Assembly (NCBI GenBank): GCA_026196615.1
Contig: JAPHSW010000004.1
Span: 1-54,753, forward strand
Source of the DNA: Gammaproteobacteria bacterium
GTDB lineage: Bacteria > Pseudomonadota > Gammaproteobacteria > GRL18
Direction: 5' to 3'
DNA: 54,753 nt
The notes under the pieces: model-generated
Database searches by the model: none
Seen by the model: the letters and a program-made list of their open reading frames with translations, nothing else
Told to the model about the DNA's origin: nothing
Shown here: piece by piece, positions 17,284-25,655 of the stretch
How the letters are laid out: each line of letters opens with the position of its first letter
Numbering within the stretch: the first letter of the stretch is position 1
Translations under genes and position numbers: made by a program

Positions 17284-18246
17284 ATGAAGCTAAATAACAA
17301 AAGAAAAGTTCAGAATGGTCAGGCCATGGTTGAATTCATTATTACTTCAAGCTTTATATTGATACCACTCTTTTTAATGTTACCTCTACTGGCAAAATAC
17401 ATTGATCTTCAACACAGTACAGTACAGGCAGCACGTTATGAGGTTTGGGAATATACTGCCTGGTTTAGTCAAAGTTCAGATGTTTCAACCAGTTTTAATG
17501 TCACCTCTGTTATTGAAGCGACCAAGTCGACTTCAGAGGTTCAAAACGAGAGTCGACAGCGTTTTTTTTCAAATACAAATCTGGAACTTTCAAGTAGTGA
17601 TAAAAATGGCTGGGATGCTGATGATAAGAACCCAATGTGGCGTGATTATCAGCTCAGTAGTTTTTATAGTGGTGCAGTTGATGGTTCGCTGGACTATAGT
17701 GAAGACACTCCGGATTTGACCTCAGCCTTGTTTGGTTTTGGTATTGTTAATACTTTAATTGATCTGATGGAAGGAATACCTGCTTTTTTAATCTCTGTAC
17801 TTTCCGCAGGTACTCTGGACCCGGGTTTTACCGCCTTAAACAGCGGTGGTTATAACAAATCAACAGTCCAAGTTTCAGTCATTAATGCTCCAGACTATAC
17901 TACTATGAACGGTTCATCGGAACCTTTATTTGAACAGGACCTTGATTTAGAGTTTGGCGCTCAAGCCGCTGTGCTTTCGGATGGTTGGAATGCAGGCGGA
18001 GGCGAACATGCCAAAACGGAAGAGGAAGGGCTTGTACCTACTATCTTGCTTAGAGAGCCTTTTGATTTTGTCGTTGACATACTTGACTATATTCCATTTA
18101 TTCCTGCAGGTGAATTAGACAGCCTTGAATGGGGGCATACTGATGCTGAAGCCATACCACCAGAATATATGGAAGATTATGATCCTGATAGTAATGCGAC
18201 AGAATGTGGTGATGACAGTGGTTACTGTTCTTACCCCACGTTTTGA
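17284..18246 (+). CDS. TadE-like pseudopilin with large extracytoplasmic domain
   Basis: The N terminus carries a class III prepilin-like motif, QNG-QAMVEF, followed by the helix IITSSFILIPLFLMLPLLAKY and then an acidic exported domain of about 270 residues that ends with a Cys pair (ATECGDDSGYCSYPTF) able to form a disulfide. TadE-family pseudopilins are processed like Flp and are needed for pilus biogenesis. The ATG at 17284 follows the stop of the TadG-like gene by 13 bases; an earlier in-frame ATG at 17239 would overlap that gene and add residues before the normal leader. The exported region is much larger than in classic TadE. Confidence 0.78.
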   Translation: MKLNNKRKVQNGQAMVEFIITSSFILIPLFLMLPLLAKYIDLQHSTVQAARYEVWEYTAWFSQSSDVSTSFNVTSVIEATKSTSEVQNESRQRFFSNTNLELSSSDKNGWDADDKNPMWRDYQLSSFYSGAVDGSLDYSEDTPDLTSALFGFGIVNTLIDLMEGIPAFLISVLSAGTLDPGFTALNSGGYNKSTVQVSVINAPDYTTMNGSSEPLFEQDLDLEFGAQAAVLSDGWNAGGGEHAKTEEEGLVPTILLREPFDFVVDILDYIPFIPAGELDSLEWGHTDAEAIPPEYMEDYDPDSNATECGDDSGYCSYPTF

Positions 18247-18261
18247 TAGGATATAGACGAA

Positions 18262-18963
18262 ATGATATTTAAACAGAGTATTCTTATTTTTCTCGGCCTT
18301 TATTTAAGTTTGGCTCAGGCTGCTATTGCAGCTAACTGGAGTTTTCCAGGGCCGCCTGATGCCAGAGTTGAGTGGGTAACATCAGATGCTCAGGTTAATA
18401 ACATAAATGTTAAAGGACGAATATTTCACTCTAAACAATCGATGGAAAGAGTTCTGCAGTTTTATCGCAATCTTTGGGAAGGGAATTATGCTGAAATTGA
18501 ATATGGTCCCTGGATATTAATCACCGCAAAGACCGAAAAACTGGTCTATACTGTTCAGGTTCAGCCAAAATCAGGTGGTAAAGGTTCGTATGGTATTTTA
18601 GGAGTGACCGATATTTCTGAAAAACTTGAGGCTGGTGCTGTTTTTAATGAACTGGCTAAAGATTTCCCTAAAATGCAAGACAGTGACGTCACCTCTGAAA
18701 TGAAAATGGATGATCCCGGAAAGAAAGGTAAAGTTATTTTATTAAGTAATAAGTATTCATTATCCAGTAATGTTGTCTATTATAAAAACTATTATCAGAG
18801 TCGTGACTGGAATACTCAAATAGACTATTCGACTGGATTTAATGCGCCGCATACCTTAGTTTTTACCAAAGGACGAGAAAGCGTTAACCTGGTCATAGCA
18901 CGTGCAGATGGAGCAACTAATATTGTGGCGAATGTCGTTGATAAGGGAGTTTTAAGCTGGTGA
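18262..18963 (+). CDS. Secreted protein of unknown function within the Tad locus
   Basis: I do not recognise a family. A signal peptide (MIFKQSILIFLGLYLSLAQAAIA) precedes a mature domain of about 210 residues with several aromatic strands (VLQFYRNLWEG, YGPWILITAKTEKLVYTVQV) and no Cys. It lies between two TadE-like genes, 15 bases after one, and overlaps the next by 4 bases, so it is translated as part of the pilus operon. The likely site is the periplasm, perhaps as a partner of the pseudopilins on either side; that is inferred from position only. Confidence 0.75.
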   Translation: MIFKQSILIFLGLYLSLAQAAIAANWSFPGPPDARVEWVTSDAQVNNINVKGRIFHSKQSMERVLQFYRNLWEGNYAEIEYGPWILITAKTEKLVYTVQVQPKSGGKGSYGILGVTDISEKLEAGAVFNELAKDFPKMQDSDVTSEMKMDDPGKKGKVILLSNKYSLSSNVVYYKNYYQSRDWNTQIDYSTGFNAPHTLVFTKGRESVNLVIARADGATNIVANVVDKGVLSW

Positions 18964-19361
18964 AATCTTCATTCATAAGTAAAAAGTTAATAAATAAAAA
19001 AAGCCCTTCAAGACAAAAGGGGCAAAGCATGGTGGAATACATTGTTGTAATAACAGCTTTGCTGGGGGTATACGTTTCTACTCCCTTGATGGATGAGATG
19101 GCTAATCTTGAAACTGCCATGAATAATAAAAATAAAGGATATGCGTATGCAATCTCTTTGTCTGATTATCTGGACTCAGAAGATATCAACGATCTTATCA
19201 GTTATTATCCTGAAGCTGAGGAACAGTATAATAAATTGCAGGATGCTTATGATGAGTTTGAAACATTCTTTAGTAATGATTTGCCTAGTGGGCTGAGTCT
19301 TGATGGAGTGACTGATATTATAGATATTGATATTAATGATATTTATGATGCTTTATTCTAA
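18960..19361 (+). CDS. Small TadE-like pseudopilin
   Basis: A 133-residue protein with a GTG start that overlaps the preceding stop codon (GTGA), preceded by AAGGGAG. The leader is basic (KKLINKKSPSRQKG) and is followed by the cleavage motif G-QSMVEY and helix IVVITALLGVYVSTPL. The mature part is short and acidic, ending in a run of Asp/Ile-rich repeats (TDIIDIDINDIYDALF). The perfect G-x4-EY motif makes it more pilin-like than the two larger neighbours. It could be a minor pilin. After it a 128-base gap precedes the assembly machinery genes. Confidence 0.78.
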   Translation: MKSSFISKKLINKKSPSRQKGQSMVEYIVVITALLGVYVSTPLMDEMANLETAMNNKNKGYAYAISLSDYLDSEDINDLISYYPEAEEQYNKLQDAYDEFETFFSNDLPSGLSLDGVTDIIDIDINDIYDALF

Positions 19362-19489
19362 ATGAGTGTTTATTTGTAAATTACTGTTACTTTAGCTTTT
19401 TCCTTAAATTAATAAAGATGAGCTGAAGTGCAAAAATGATAATAATTAAATTTAAACTTTAACTTAATTTTAACAACGGGAATAAAATT

Positions 19490-21634
19490 TTGGGTGAGAA
19501 AAAAACAAGTCCGGTACTGCTATTAGCAGGTGCTGTGTTGTTTGGGATTGTAGCGGTTGTTCTAGCCATTACCTATTTAAATAACAAAGAGGCGGAGCTT
19601 AAGTTAAGCATTAAAGGTCCTAAAATTGATAAAATTGAGGTAGTAGTTGCCAAAGAAAACCTGCCTCGTGGGGTCAAGATTGGTTATCATAATATGGTGA
19701 CCCGGTTAATACCTATCGAATTTGTTCATCCCTCAGCAATTACTCTGAGAAGTTTTGACCAGTATAATGGCAAAATACTGACTGAAAGCCTGCCTGTGGG
19801 CAAACCACTCTTGTCCAGTTTTGTATCAAAAACATTTCCCAAAGATTTTTCAGATACGATTCCTGTAAAAAAACGAGCAATGACCATTCAGGTAGATGAC
19901 ATTAATTCCATCTCCGGCATGATTCGCCCTGGTAATTTTATTGATTTATTTGCTTTAATGCCAGGTAAAGTCATAGATAATGAAGATCAAGATGCTGTTA
20001 TGCCCATACTTCAAAATATTGAAGTGCTGGCAACCGGTGCTCGTTCTTCTAAAGAACATGAAGAACAGCTTCTAATGTTAGCTCGTGGACAGCTCAATAA
20101 GCTCAAAAAATATTCTTCCATCACTGTAAATGTCACCCCTAAACAGGCTGCTTTATTAGCAACTGCACAGGACAAAGGTGATCTTCTTGCCTTATTGAGA
20201 AATCGTAAAGATAAGAGTGGTGCAACTTTTACCAAGATAGAAGTTGCTGATCTGTTAAGCAATGCAGATACCCTGGCAAAAAATAATAAAATGATTGATG
20301 AGCAAAATGCTCTGGGCGGTGCTGCTGTTGCTGAAGAAGGTGATATATTGTTGGCTGATGGGACAATATTAAAAAAAGGGGATTATACGGTTGATAAAAA
20401 TGGCAACATTGTAACCAAAGACGGTAAGGTTATTAATAAACACAATGTCACCAAGCTTGAAGCGGGTCAGATTGTGACCAGTGATGGTAAAGTGCTTAAA
20501 GATAAAAATCTCATTGTTAAAAACGGTGTGATTATGACTAAAGATGGTGTGGTGTTATCTGGACGTGGTTTATCGGTTAATGATAATGGGGAGCTAGTTG
20601 ATGCAAACGGTAATGTTGTTAGTACTGATGGCTTAAAAGTCGCTGCTGATGGCTCTTTGGTCACTAAAGATGGTGTTGTGTTATCAAGTGGTGATCAAGT
20701 GGCTTCAAGTGCTGGTGTAACCGTTGCTAAAGAAGGTGACATATTATTAGCTGATGGTACGATTTTAAAGAAAGGTGATTACACCGTTGATAAAGATGGC
20801 AATATCGTCACTAAAGATGGAAAAGTAATCAAGAAAGATGATGTTACTCGATTAGCTGCAGGACAACTTGTTACGAAAGACGGTATTGTTTTAGATACAG
20901 GCAAAAAAGCACGTGTTGCAGAAGAAGGTGATATCCTCCTGGCTGATGGAACTGTCTTGAAAAAAGGTGATTACACTGTTGATAAAGACGGTAATATTGT
21001 GACCAAATACGGTAAAGTGATTAAAAAATCTGATGTTACTAAATTGGCTGCAGGTCAGGTTATACCAGATAGTGAACCTAGAGTTGCAGAAGAGGGTGAT
21101 ATTTTATTGGCAGATGGCACGATTCTCAAAAAAGGTGATTATACCGTTGATAAAGACGGCAATATTGTCACTAAAAATGGAACTGTTATTAAGAAATCTG
21201 ATGTTAAAAAGTTGGTTGCTGGACAGGTAGTACCAGATGGAGGTCTAATCGTTGCAGAAGAAGGTGATGTTATGCTGGCCGATGGTACGGTTCTCAAGAA
21301 AGGCAGTTTTACCATTGATAAAGATGGCAATATCGTAACTAAAGACGGTAAAGTTATTAGTAAGAATGAAGTTACTCGTTTGAAAGTGGGTCAGCTTGTG
21401 ACTGCAGATGGTAAAGTGGTGAATCCTGAAGACATTGTTGTTATGGCTGATGGTACCGTTCGAACTAAAAATGGTGATGTGATTTCTGGTGTAACAGGTG
21501 ATACCGCTGACATAGCAGAAACATTGGCTCGAACAATTGAAGGCGAAAAGATTGATTTTCTTGCAGGTGGCAATAGTAAAGATGGTGTTGCAGAAGTGGG
21601 TGAATTACCAGTATTAGAAACTAATCAGAATTAA
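19490..21634 (+). CDS. cpaB: Flp pilus assembly protein CpaB/RcpC with a C-terminal repeat array
   Basis: CpaB is a periplasmic, membrane-tethered component that associates with the Tad secretin. An N-terminal membrane anchor (about residues 8-28) precedes an SAF-type domain (about 48-112, VVVAKENLPRGVKIG) and the RcpC domain (about 125-240, ending in VNVTPKQAALLATAQDKG). These 260 residues are a normal CpaB. The remaining 430 residues are extra: five copies of a 56-residue unit beginning at residues 280, 412, 476, 532 and 588, with core EEGDILLADGT(I/V)LKKGDYT followed by VDKDGNIVTKDGKVI. The start is TTG. I know of no CpaB with such a tail. Family assignment is secure; the tail function is unknown. 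Confidence 0.9.
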   Translation: MGEKKTSPVLLLAGAVLFGIVAVVLAITYLNNKEAELKLSIKGPKIDKIEVVVAKENLPRGVKIGYHNMVTRLIPIEFVHPSAITLRSFDQYNGKILTESLPVGKPLLSSFVSKTFPKDFSDTIPVKKRAMTIQVDDINSISGMIRPGNFIDLFALMPGKVIDNEDQDAVMPILQNIEVLATGARSSKEHEEQLLMLARGQLNKLKKYSSITVNVTPKQAALLATAQDKGDLLALLRNRKDKSGATFTKIEVADLLSNADTLAKNNKMIDEQNALGGAAVAEEGDILLADGTILKKGDYTVDKNGNIVTKDGKVINKHNVTKLEAGQIVTSDGKVLKDKNLIVKNGVIMTKDGVVLSGRGLSVNDNGELVDANGNVVSTDGLKVAADGSLVTKDGVVLSSGDQVASSAGVTVAKEGDILLADGTILKKGDYTVDKDGNIVTKDGKVIKKDDVTRLAAGQLVTKDGIVLDTGKKARVAEEGDILLADGTVLKKGDYTVDKDGNIVTKYGKVIKKSDVTKLAAGQVIPDSEPRVAEEGDILLADGTILKKGDYTVDKDGNIVTKNGTVIKKSDVKKLVAGQVVPDGGLIVAEEGDVMLADGTVLKKGSFTIDKDGNIVTKDGKVISKNEVTRLKVGQLVTADGKVVNPEDIVVMADGTVRTKNGDVISGVTGDTADIAETLARTIEGEKIDFLAGGNSKDGVAEVGELPVLETNQN
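20327..21418 (+). repeat. Coding tandem repeat: five 168-base units in cpaB
   Basis: Units begin at 20327, 20723, 20915, 21083 and 21251. The last three are exactly 168 bases apart; unit 2 is 192 bases long, and unit 1 carries an inserted stretch of about 76 codons that contains shorter degenerate copies (KDGVVLSG, ADGSLVTKDGVVLSSG). Units differ mainly at third codon positions, while the protein core is nearly constant. That indicates selection on the protein and an array old enough to have lost DNA identity. The short xDGxV(L/I) strands suggest a beta-solenoid or similar stacked fold. Confidence 0.88.
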
Positions 21635-21648
21635 TAGTAGAGATAAGA

Positions 21649-23127
21649 ATGAAAACAATGACTAAAATTATATTTTTTCTAATGGGATTGACTCTCAGCC
21701 AGGCTTTGATGGCAGCTCCAAGCAATTATTTTATGTTTGTGGGTGAAGTCAAAGTCTACCAGATTGATGAACCTGTCGAACGGGTTGCAGTTGGTAATGG
21801 TAAATTACTTAGCACTTCAATTACAGATAAAGGGGAATTAATTCTTATTGCGGAATCAAAAGGTGATACCAATATTCATATCTGGATGAAGAATGGTAAT
21901 GAGCATCGATTGAAAGTCTATGTGACTGAAAAAGATATTGCTCGTGTTGTTTCTGAATTAAAACAAGCACTTTCAGGGGTAAAAAAACTTAAAATTAAAA
22001 AAGTAGGTGATTTTATTGTTCTGGAAGGTGAGGTTGAGAAAAAATACCAAACAGTGATTGAAGAGGTTGGGAAAAAATATGACTCACTGATTAATCTCGT
22101 CGAATACAATGATTTTCTTGGTGATAATTTTAGTGAATTACAATCTGCACTTAAAGCCGTTCCAGGCTTAAGTATCAGAAAATTGGGCGACCGCATTTTG
22201 CTCGAAGGTGATGTTGATGAAAAATATAAACTGATAATGGCAGCAGTGCTTGAAGCATTTGGTGGCAGTAATATTCTTAATTTGACAAAAACTCCCACTG
22301 TTTTAAATAATAAAATGATTTATATGAATGTTAAAATTACTGAATTTGCAACCAGTGATTTAGATGAGTTGGGTATTGACTGGGATTCACAAGTTAATGG
22401 GCCTTATGGTGGTTATATTGGTGGTAATAAAATACCTCGTGGACTTTCTGGCGGTGATGGCTCCAGAACAATCTCAGATCTTGCTGATGCCGGTTATACT
22501 GGAGGTTATTTTGGTATCGCGACAGAAATAACTTCGCGGATTAATTTACTGGTCTCCAGTGGTGATGCGCTTTTATTGGCTGAGCCTAGATTGAGCGCTT
22601 ATAGCGGTGGTGAAGCAGAATTTTTAGCAGGTGGTGAACTGCCAATTCCGTTTACTAATTCAGATGGTTCAATTTCAGTAGAGTATAAAGAATACGGCAT
22701 TATTTTAAAGATAAACCCTATTGCTGATGAACAGGGAAATATCAGTGCTCATGTTGAAACAGAAGTCAGTTCAGTAGATGAATCAGTCTCCGTTGAAGGT
22801 GTGCCAGGTTTTAAAACAAGAAGAACTTATACTGATGTTCGTATGAAAGATAAACAGACTCTAGTTCTGTCCGGCCTTATAAATAATGAAATTTCTAAAG
22901 ATAAAAGTGGGCTTCCTGTTTTAGGAGAAGCATTTGAGGGAATTCCTGTTTTAGGGCGTTTATTTCAGTCCGAAGGTTTTAATAGCTCTCAAACCCAACT
23001 GGTTATTTTTGTCACACCAACTATTTATGATGCTGATTCAGAGTTAAATAAACAAGAAGAAGCACGCGCAAAAAGCCTGGTTGATAGCTTTAAGTCTAAA
23101 ACCGGTATTGAAGAGATCATTGACTAG
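21649..23127 (+). CDS. cpaC: Tad pilus outer-membrane secretin (CpaC/RcpA)
   Basis: Forms the outer-membrane ring through which the Flp pilus exits. A signal peptide (ending ALMA-APS) precedes the CpaC-type N domain (about 27-95, FVGEVKVYQIDEPVERVAVGNG) and two BON-like repeats that align with each other (LKIKKVGDFIVLEGEVEKKYQ- and LSIRKLGDRILLEGDVDEKYK-type strands, about 108-205). The secretin core follows, with LLAEPRLSAYSGGEAEFLAGGE, VEYKEYGIILKINP, VPGFKTRRTYTDV and PVLGRLFQS, ending in the usual TQLVIFVTPTIY. The length of 492 is typical. It begins 14 bases after cpaB with AGAGATAAGA as ribosome binding site. No RcpB/TadD-type pilotin other than the downstream TPR lipoprotein is present. 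Confidence 0.93.
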   Translation: MKTMTKIIFFLMGLTLSQALMAAPSNYFMFVGEVKVYQIDEPVERVAVGNGKLLSTSITDKGELILIAESKGDTNIHIWMKNGNEHRLKVYVTEKDIARVVSELKQALSGVKKLKIKKVGDFIVLEGEVEKKYQTVIEEVGKKYDSLINLVEYNDFLGDNFSELQSALKAVPGLSIRKLGDRILLEGDVDEKYKLIMAAVLEAFGGSNILNLTKTPTVLNNKMIYMNVKITEFATSDLDELGIDWDSQVNGPYGGYIGGNKIPRGLSGGDGSRTISDLADAGYTGGYFGIATEITSRINLLVSSGDALLLAEPRLSAYSGGEAEFLAGGELPIPFTNSDGSISVEYKEYGIILKINPIADEQGNISAHVETEVSSVDESVSVEGVPGFKTRRTYTDVRMKDKQTLVLSGLINNEISKDKSGLPVLGEAFEGIPVLGRLFQSEGFNSSQTQLVIFVTPTIYDADSELNKQEEARAKSLVDSFKSKTGIEEIID

Positions 23128-23141
23128 GGAATAGTTTAATT

Positions 23142-24803
23142 ATGTTTGAAATTTCAGTAGCAACGAATAATGGTAAATCAGTTGATAAAGTTCGCTGTAT
23201 GGTCAATAAGTGCACTTTGGGAAAATCAAGAGACAACCTGGTTCAGCTTCGTGGTTGGAAAATGGCTCAAGTGCATGCAGAAATCGAACAAAACCCAGAT
23301 GGCTTATATGTTAAGGATATAAGTGATGGTAGTGGAATAAAAGTCAATGATAAAACGGTTGAACACTATGGACCGTTAAATGAAAAAGACGAAATTATGA
23401 TTGGCAGCTATGTGATCAGACTTTCAGCGGAAGAAAAAGAAGAAGAAATTCCTGTTCTTGGAGCATCTTCTGATCAAGAGACCGCCGACGAAATGGAATC
23501 AGAAGAGCTGGCTCAGAGAAAATTGAATAAAGAATATATCCGATGGCGTACGCAGATACATAGTGAGTTGCTTACGATGATGGATATTCGACGTACAGAT
23601 GTTGGGGATATGACTGATCGTGAATTACGCCTCAGTGTTTCAAAATATATTGATCAGATCGTTGAAAATATGGCGGCAGCAATACCTCCTCATATTGAAA
23701 AAGAAAAGCTGTCAAGGGATGTATTGGATGAAGCTGTAGGTCTTGGACCTCTTGAAGCATTACTCGAGCAAGATGATATTACTGAAATTATGGTTAATAG
23801 TTTTGATGATATTTATGTGGAAAAATCTGGGAAGTTGATTCAAAGTGGCGTAACTTTTAGTGATGACCATGCCGTACTTTCAGCGATTGAACGTATTGTA
23901 TCACCTTTAGGACGACGTATTGATGAAAGTTCACCAATGGTTGATGCACGACTTAAAGATGGTTCTCGTGTTAATGCGATTATTCCTCCGCTTGCATTAC
24001 GCGGACCCTGTATTACAATTCGTAAATTTGCCAAGGAAAAACTGACGGGTGAAGATTTAATTGCATATAATTCAATCAATACAAATATGGTCGCCTTCCT
24101 GAAAACCGCCGTAGAAGAGCGTTGTAATATTGTGATTTCAGGTGGTACAGGTTCGGGAAAAACAACTTTATTAAATGTGATGTCAAACTTTATTCCACAT
24201 GAAGAACGCGTGGTTACTGTGGAAGATGCTGCGGAGTTAAAATTGAGCATGCCGCATATTGTTTCTCTGGAATCCAGACCACCCAATCTGGAAGGTAAAG
24301 GTGCCGTTCCTATTCGTGATCTAGTCAAAAACTGTTTACGCATGCGACCTGATCGCATTGTTGTGGGTGAGTGTCGTGGTGGCGAAGCTCTGGATATGTT
24401 ACAGGCAATGAACACTGGTCATGATGGTTCTTTGACCACAGCACATGCCAATACACCCAGGGATGTCATTTCTCGCCTTGAAGTTATGGTGATGATGGCT
24501 GGTATGGACTTACCTGCTTCCGCAATCAGAGAACAAATTGGTTCAGCAGTTGATATTATTGTTCAGCAAACTCGCTTTGCGGATGGTAGTAGAAAAATTA
24601 CTCATATTTCAGAAATAACAGGAGTTGAAAGCGGAAAAATTTCCTTGCAGGATATTTTTCTGTTTAAGCAGTCAGGCTATGATGATAAAGGTAAGGTTAC
24701 TGGCAAATTTGTTGCAACAGGTCTGGTTCCATATTTTTATGAAACATTGAGAGAGCGAGGGATCAAAGTGGATATGAGCCTGTTCGAAACTGGGGCATCA
24801 TAA
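23142..24803 (+). CDS. cpaF: Tad pilus assembly ATPase CpaF/TadA with N-terminal FHA-like domain
   Basis: The cytoplasmic motor for Flp pilus assembly. Residues about 1-95 form an FHA-like domain (CTLGKSRDNLVQ, QVHAEIEQNPDGLYVKDI, DGSGIKVND), followed by the helical N domain (about 125-185) and the secretion ATPase core. Walker A is GGTGSGKTTLLN (Lys340), the Asp box is ERVVTVEDAAEL, Walker B is RIVVGECRGGEALDML and the His box is TGHDGSLTTAHAN. FHA domains bind phosphothreonine, but the usual Ser-x-x-His signature reads AQVHAE here, so the key serine is missing and binding may be lost or changed. Most CpaF proteins lack this domain, and here no TadZ/CpaE gene accompanies it. It starts 14 bases after the secretin gene and ends 1 base before tadB. 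Confidence 0.94.
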   Translation: MFEISVATNNGKSVDKVRCMVNKCTLGKSRDNLVQLRGWKMAQVHAEIEQNPDGLYVKDISDGSGIKVNDKTVEHYGPLNEKDEIMIGSYVIRLSAEEKEEEIPVLGASSDQETADEMESEELAQRKLNKEYIRWRTQIHSELLTMMDIRRTDVGDMTDRELRLSVSKYIDQIVENMAAAIPPHIEKEKLSRDVLDEAVGLGPLEALLEQDDITEIMVNSFDDIYVEKSGKLIQSGVTFSDDHAVLSAIERIVSPLGRRIDESSPMVDARLKDGSRVNAIIPPLALRGPCITIRKFAKEKLTGEDLIAYNSINTNMVAFLKTAVEERCNIVISGGTGSGKTTLLNVMSNFIPHEERVVTVEDAAELKLSMPHIVSLESRPPNLEGKGAVPIRDLVKNCLRMRPDRIVVGECRGGEALDMLQAMNTGHDGSLTTAHANTPRDVISRLEVMVMMAGMDLPASAIREQIGSAVDIIVQQTRFADGSRKITHISEITGVESGKISLQDIFLFKQSGYDDKGKVTGKFVATGLVPYFYETLRERGIKVDMSLFETGAS

Positions 24804-24804
24804 T

Positions 24805-25653
24805 ATGATTTGGACTCTGACTCTTGCCTGTACTTTGATTTCAGCCTTACTTTTTATTTATGTGGTTATCACCAGTTCAACCAGGTTTTTTAAGGAGTAT
24901 AGAAGTACATTTCAGGAAGCTGCTGATGTCAACATGGCAGATATGTTTATGTTTATCGATCCTGCCAAACTCTTCTTATATAATCTGGCGGCATTGTTTG
25001 TTTTGCCCGTTGTTATTTGGATCTTAACAGGGGATATGTTAATTGCGGGCTTTGCTTTTACTTTCTTTTTGATTTTGCCTCCTGTGGTTTATAAAACCAT
25101 GTATACTAATCGATTAAAAAAAATAGAATCACAGTTACCCGATGCTCTGGTGATGATTACAGGTGCTCTAAAGGCAGGAGCTAGTTTGAATATGGCATTA
25201 GAATCACTGGTCAGAGAGCAACCTGCCCCTATTAGTCAGGAGATGGCTTTGCTCGTTCGACAGCAGAGATTAGGTATTGATTTTGATAAAGCATTGGATT
25301 CAATGGAAGCAAGGGTGCCTATTCAAAGTTTTTACATGTTGGTTGCAGCTTTAAAAATTTCTCGTGAAATTGGTGGAAATCTGGCTGAAACATTAGAAAT
25401 ATTAGCTGAAACTTTGCGTCGTAAAGTGACGATGGAAGGAAAAATTGAAAGTTTAACCTCTCAAGGGAAAATGCAAGGTATTGTGATGACAGGCTTACCT
25501 GTATTATTGGCGGTTATGCTTTCTTTTATTGAACCTGAAAATATGGCGAAACTCTATACCACTCCAGCTGGGTGGGTAGTCCTTGGCGTTATCATTGTGA
25601 TGGAAGTGCTGGGTTATATCTTTATTAATAAAATTACCTCAATCGACGTTTGA
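24805..25653 (+). CDS. tadB: Tad pilus inner-membrane platform protein TadB
   Basis: An integral inner-membrane protein of the GspF/T2SSF class that forms the pilus assembly platform with TadC. Helices lie at about residues 5-22, 52-72, 75-95, 230-248 and 255-275. The cytoplasmic T2SSF domain (about 110-220) shows LPDALVMITGALKAGASL and RQQRLGIDFDKALDSMEARVP. A length of 282 is normal. It starts one base after cpaF. The next start overlaps or directly follows its stop, so the block is translationally tight. Confidence 0.92.
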   Translation: MIWTLTLACTLISALLFIYVVITSSTRFFKEYRSTFQEAADVNMADMFMFIDPAKLFLYNLAALFVLPVVIWILTGDMLIAGFAFTFFLILPPVVYKTMYTNRLKKIESQLPDALVMITGALKAGASLNMALESLVREQPAPISQEMALLVRQQRLGIDFDKALDSMEARVPIQSFYMLVAALKISREIGGNLAETLEILAETLRRKVTMEGKIESLTSQGKMQGIVMTGLPVLLAVMLSFIEPENMAKLYTTPAGWVVLGVIIVMEVLGYIFINKITSIDV

Positions 25654-25655
25654 TT

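Noticed and set aside
21918-22298. 126-codon open frame on the minus strand inside the secretin gene
   Set aside because: Composition is Ser/Leu/Pro-rich shadow sequence opposite a conserved secretin.
23840-24415. 191-codon open frame on the minus strand inside cpaF
   Set aside because: It overlaps the conserved ATPase core, is rich in Ser/Arg/Thr, has no domain, and is a shadow of the sense codons.
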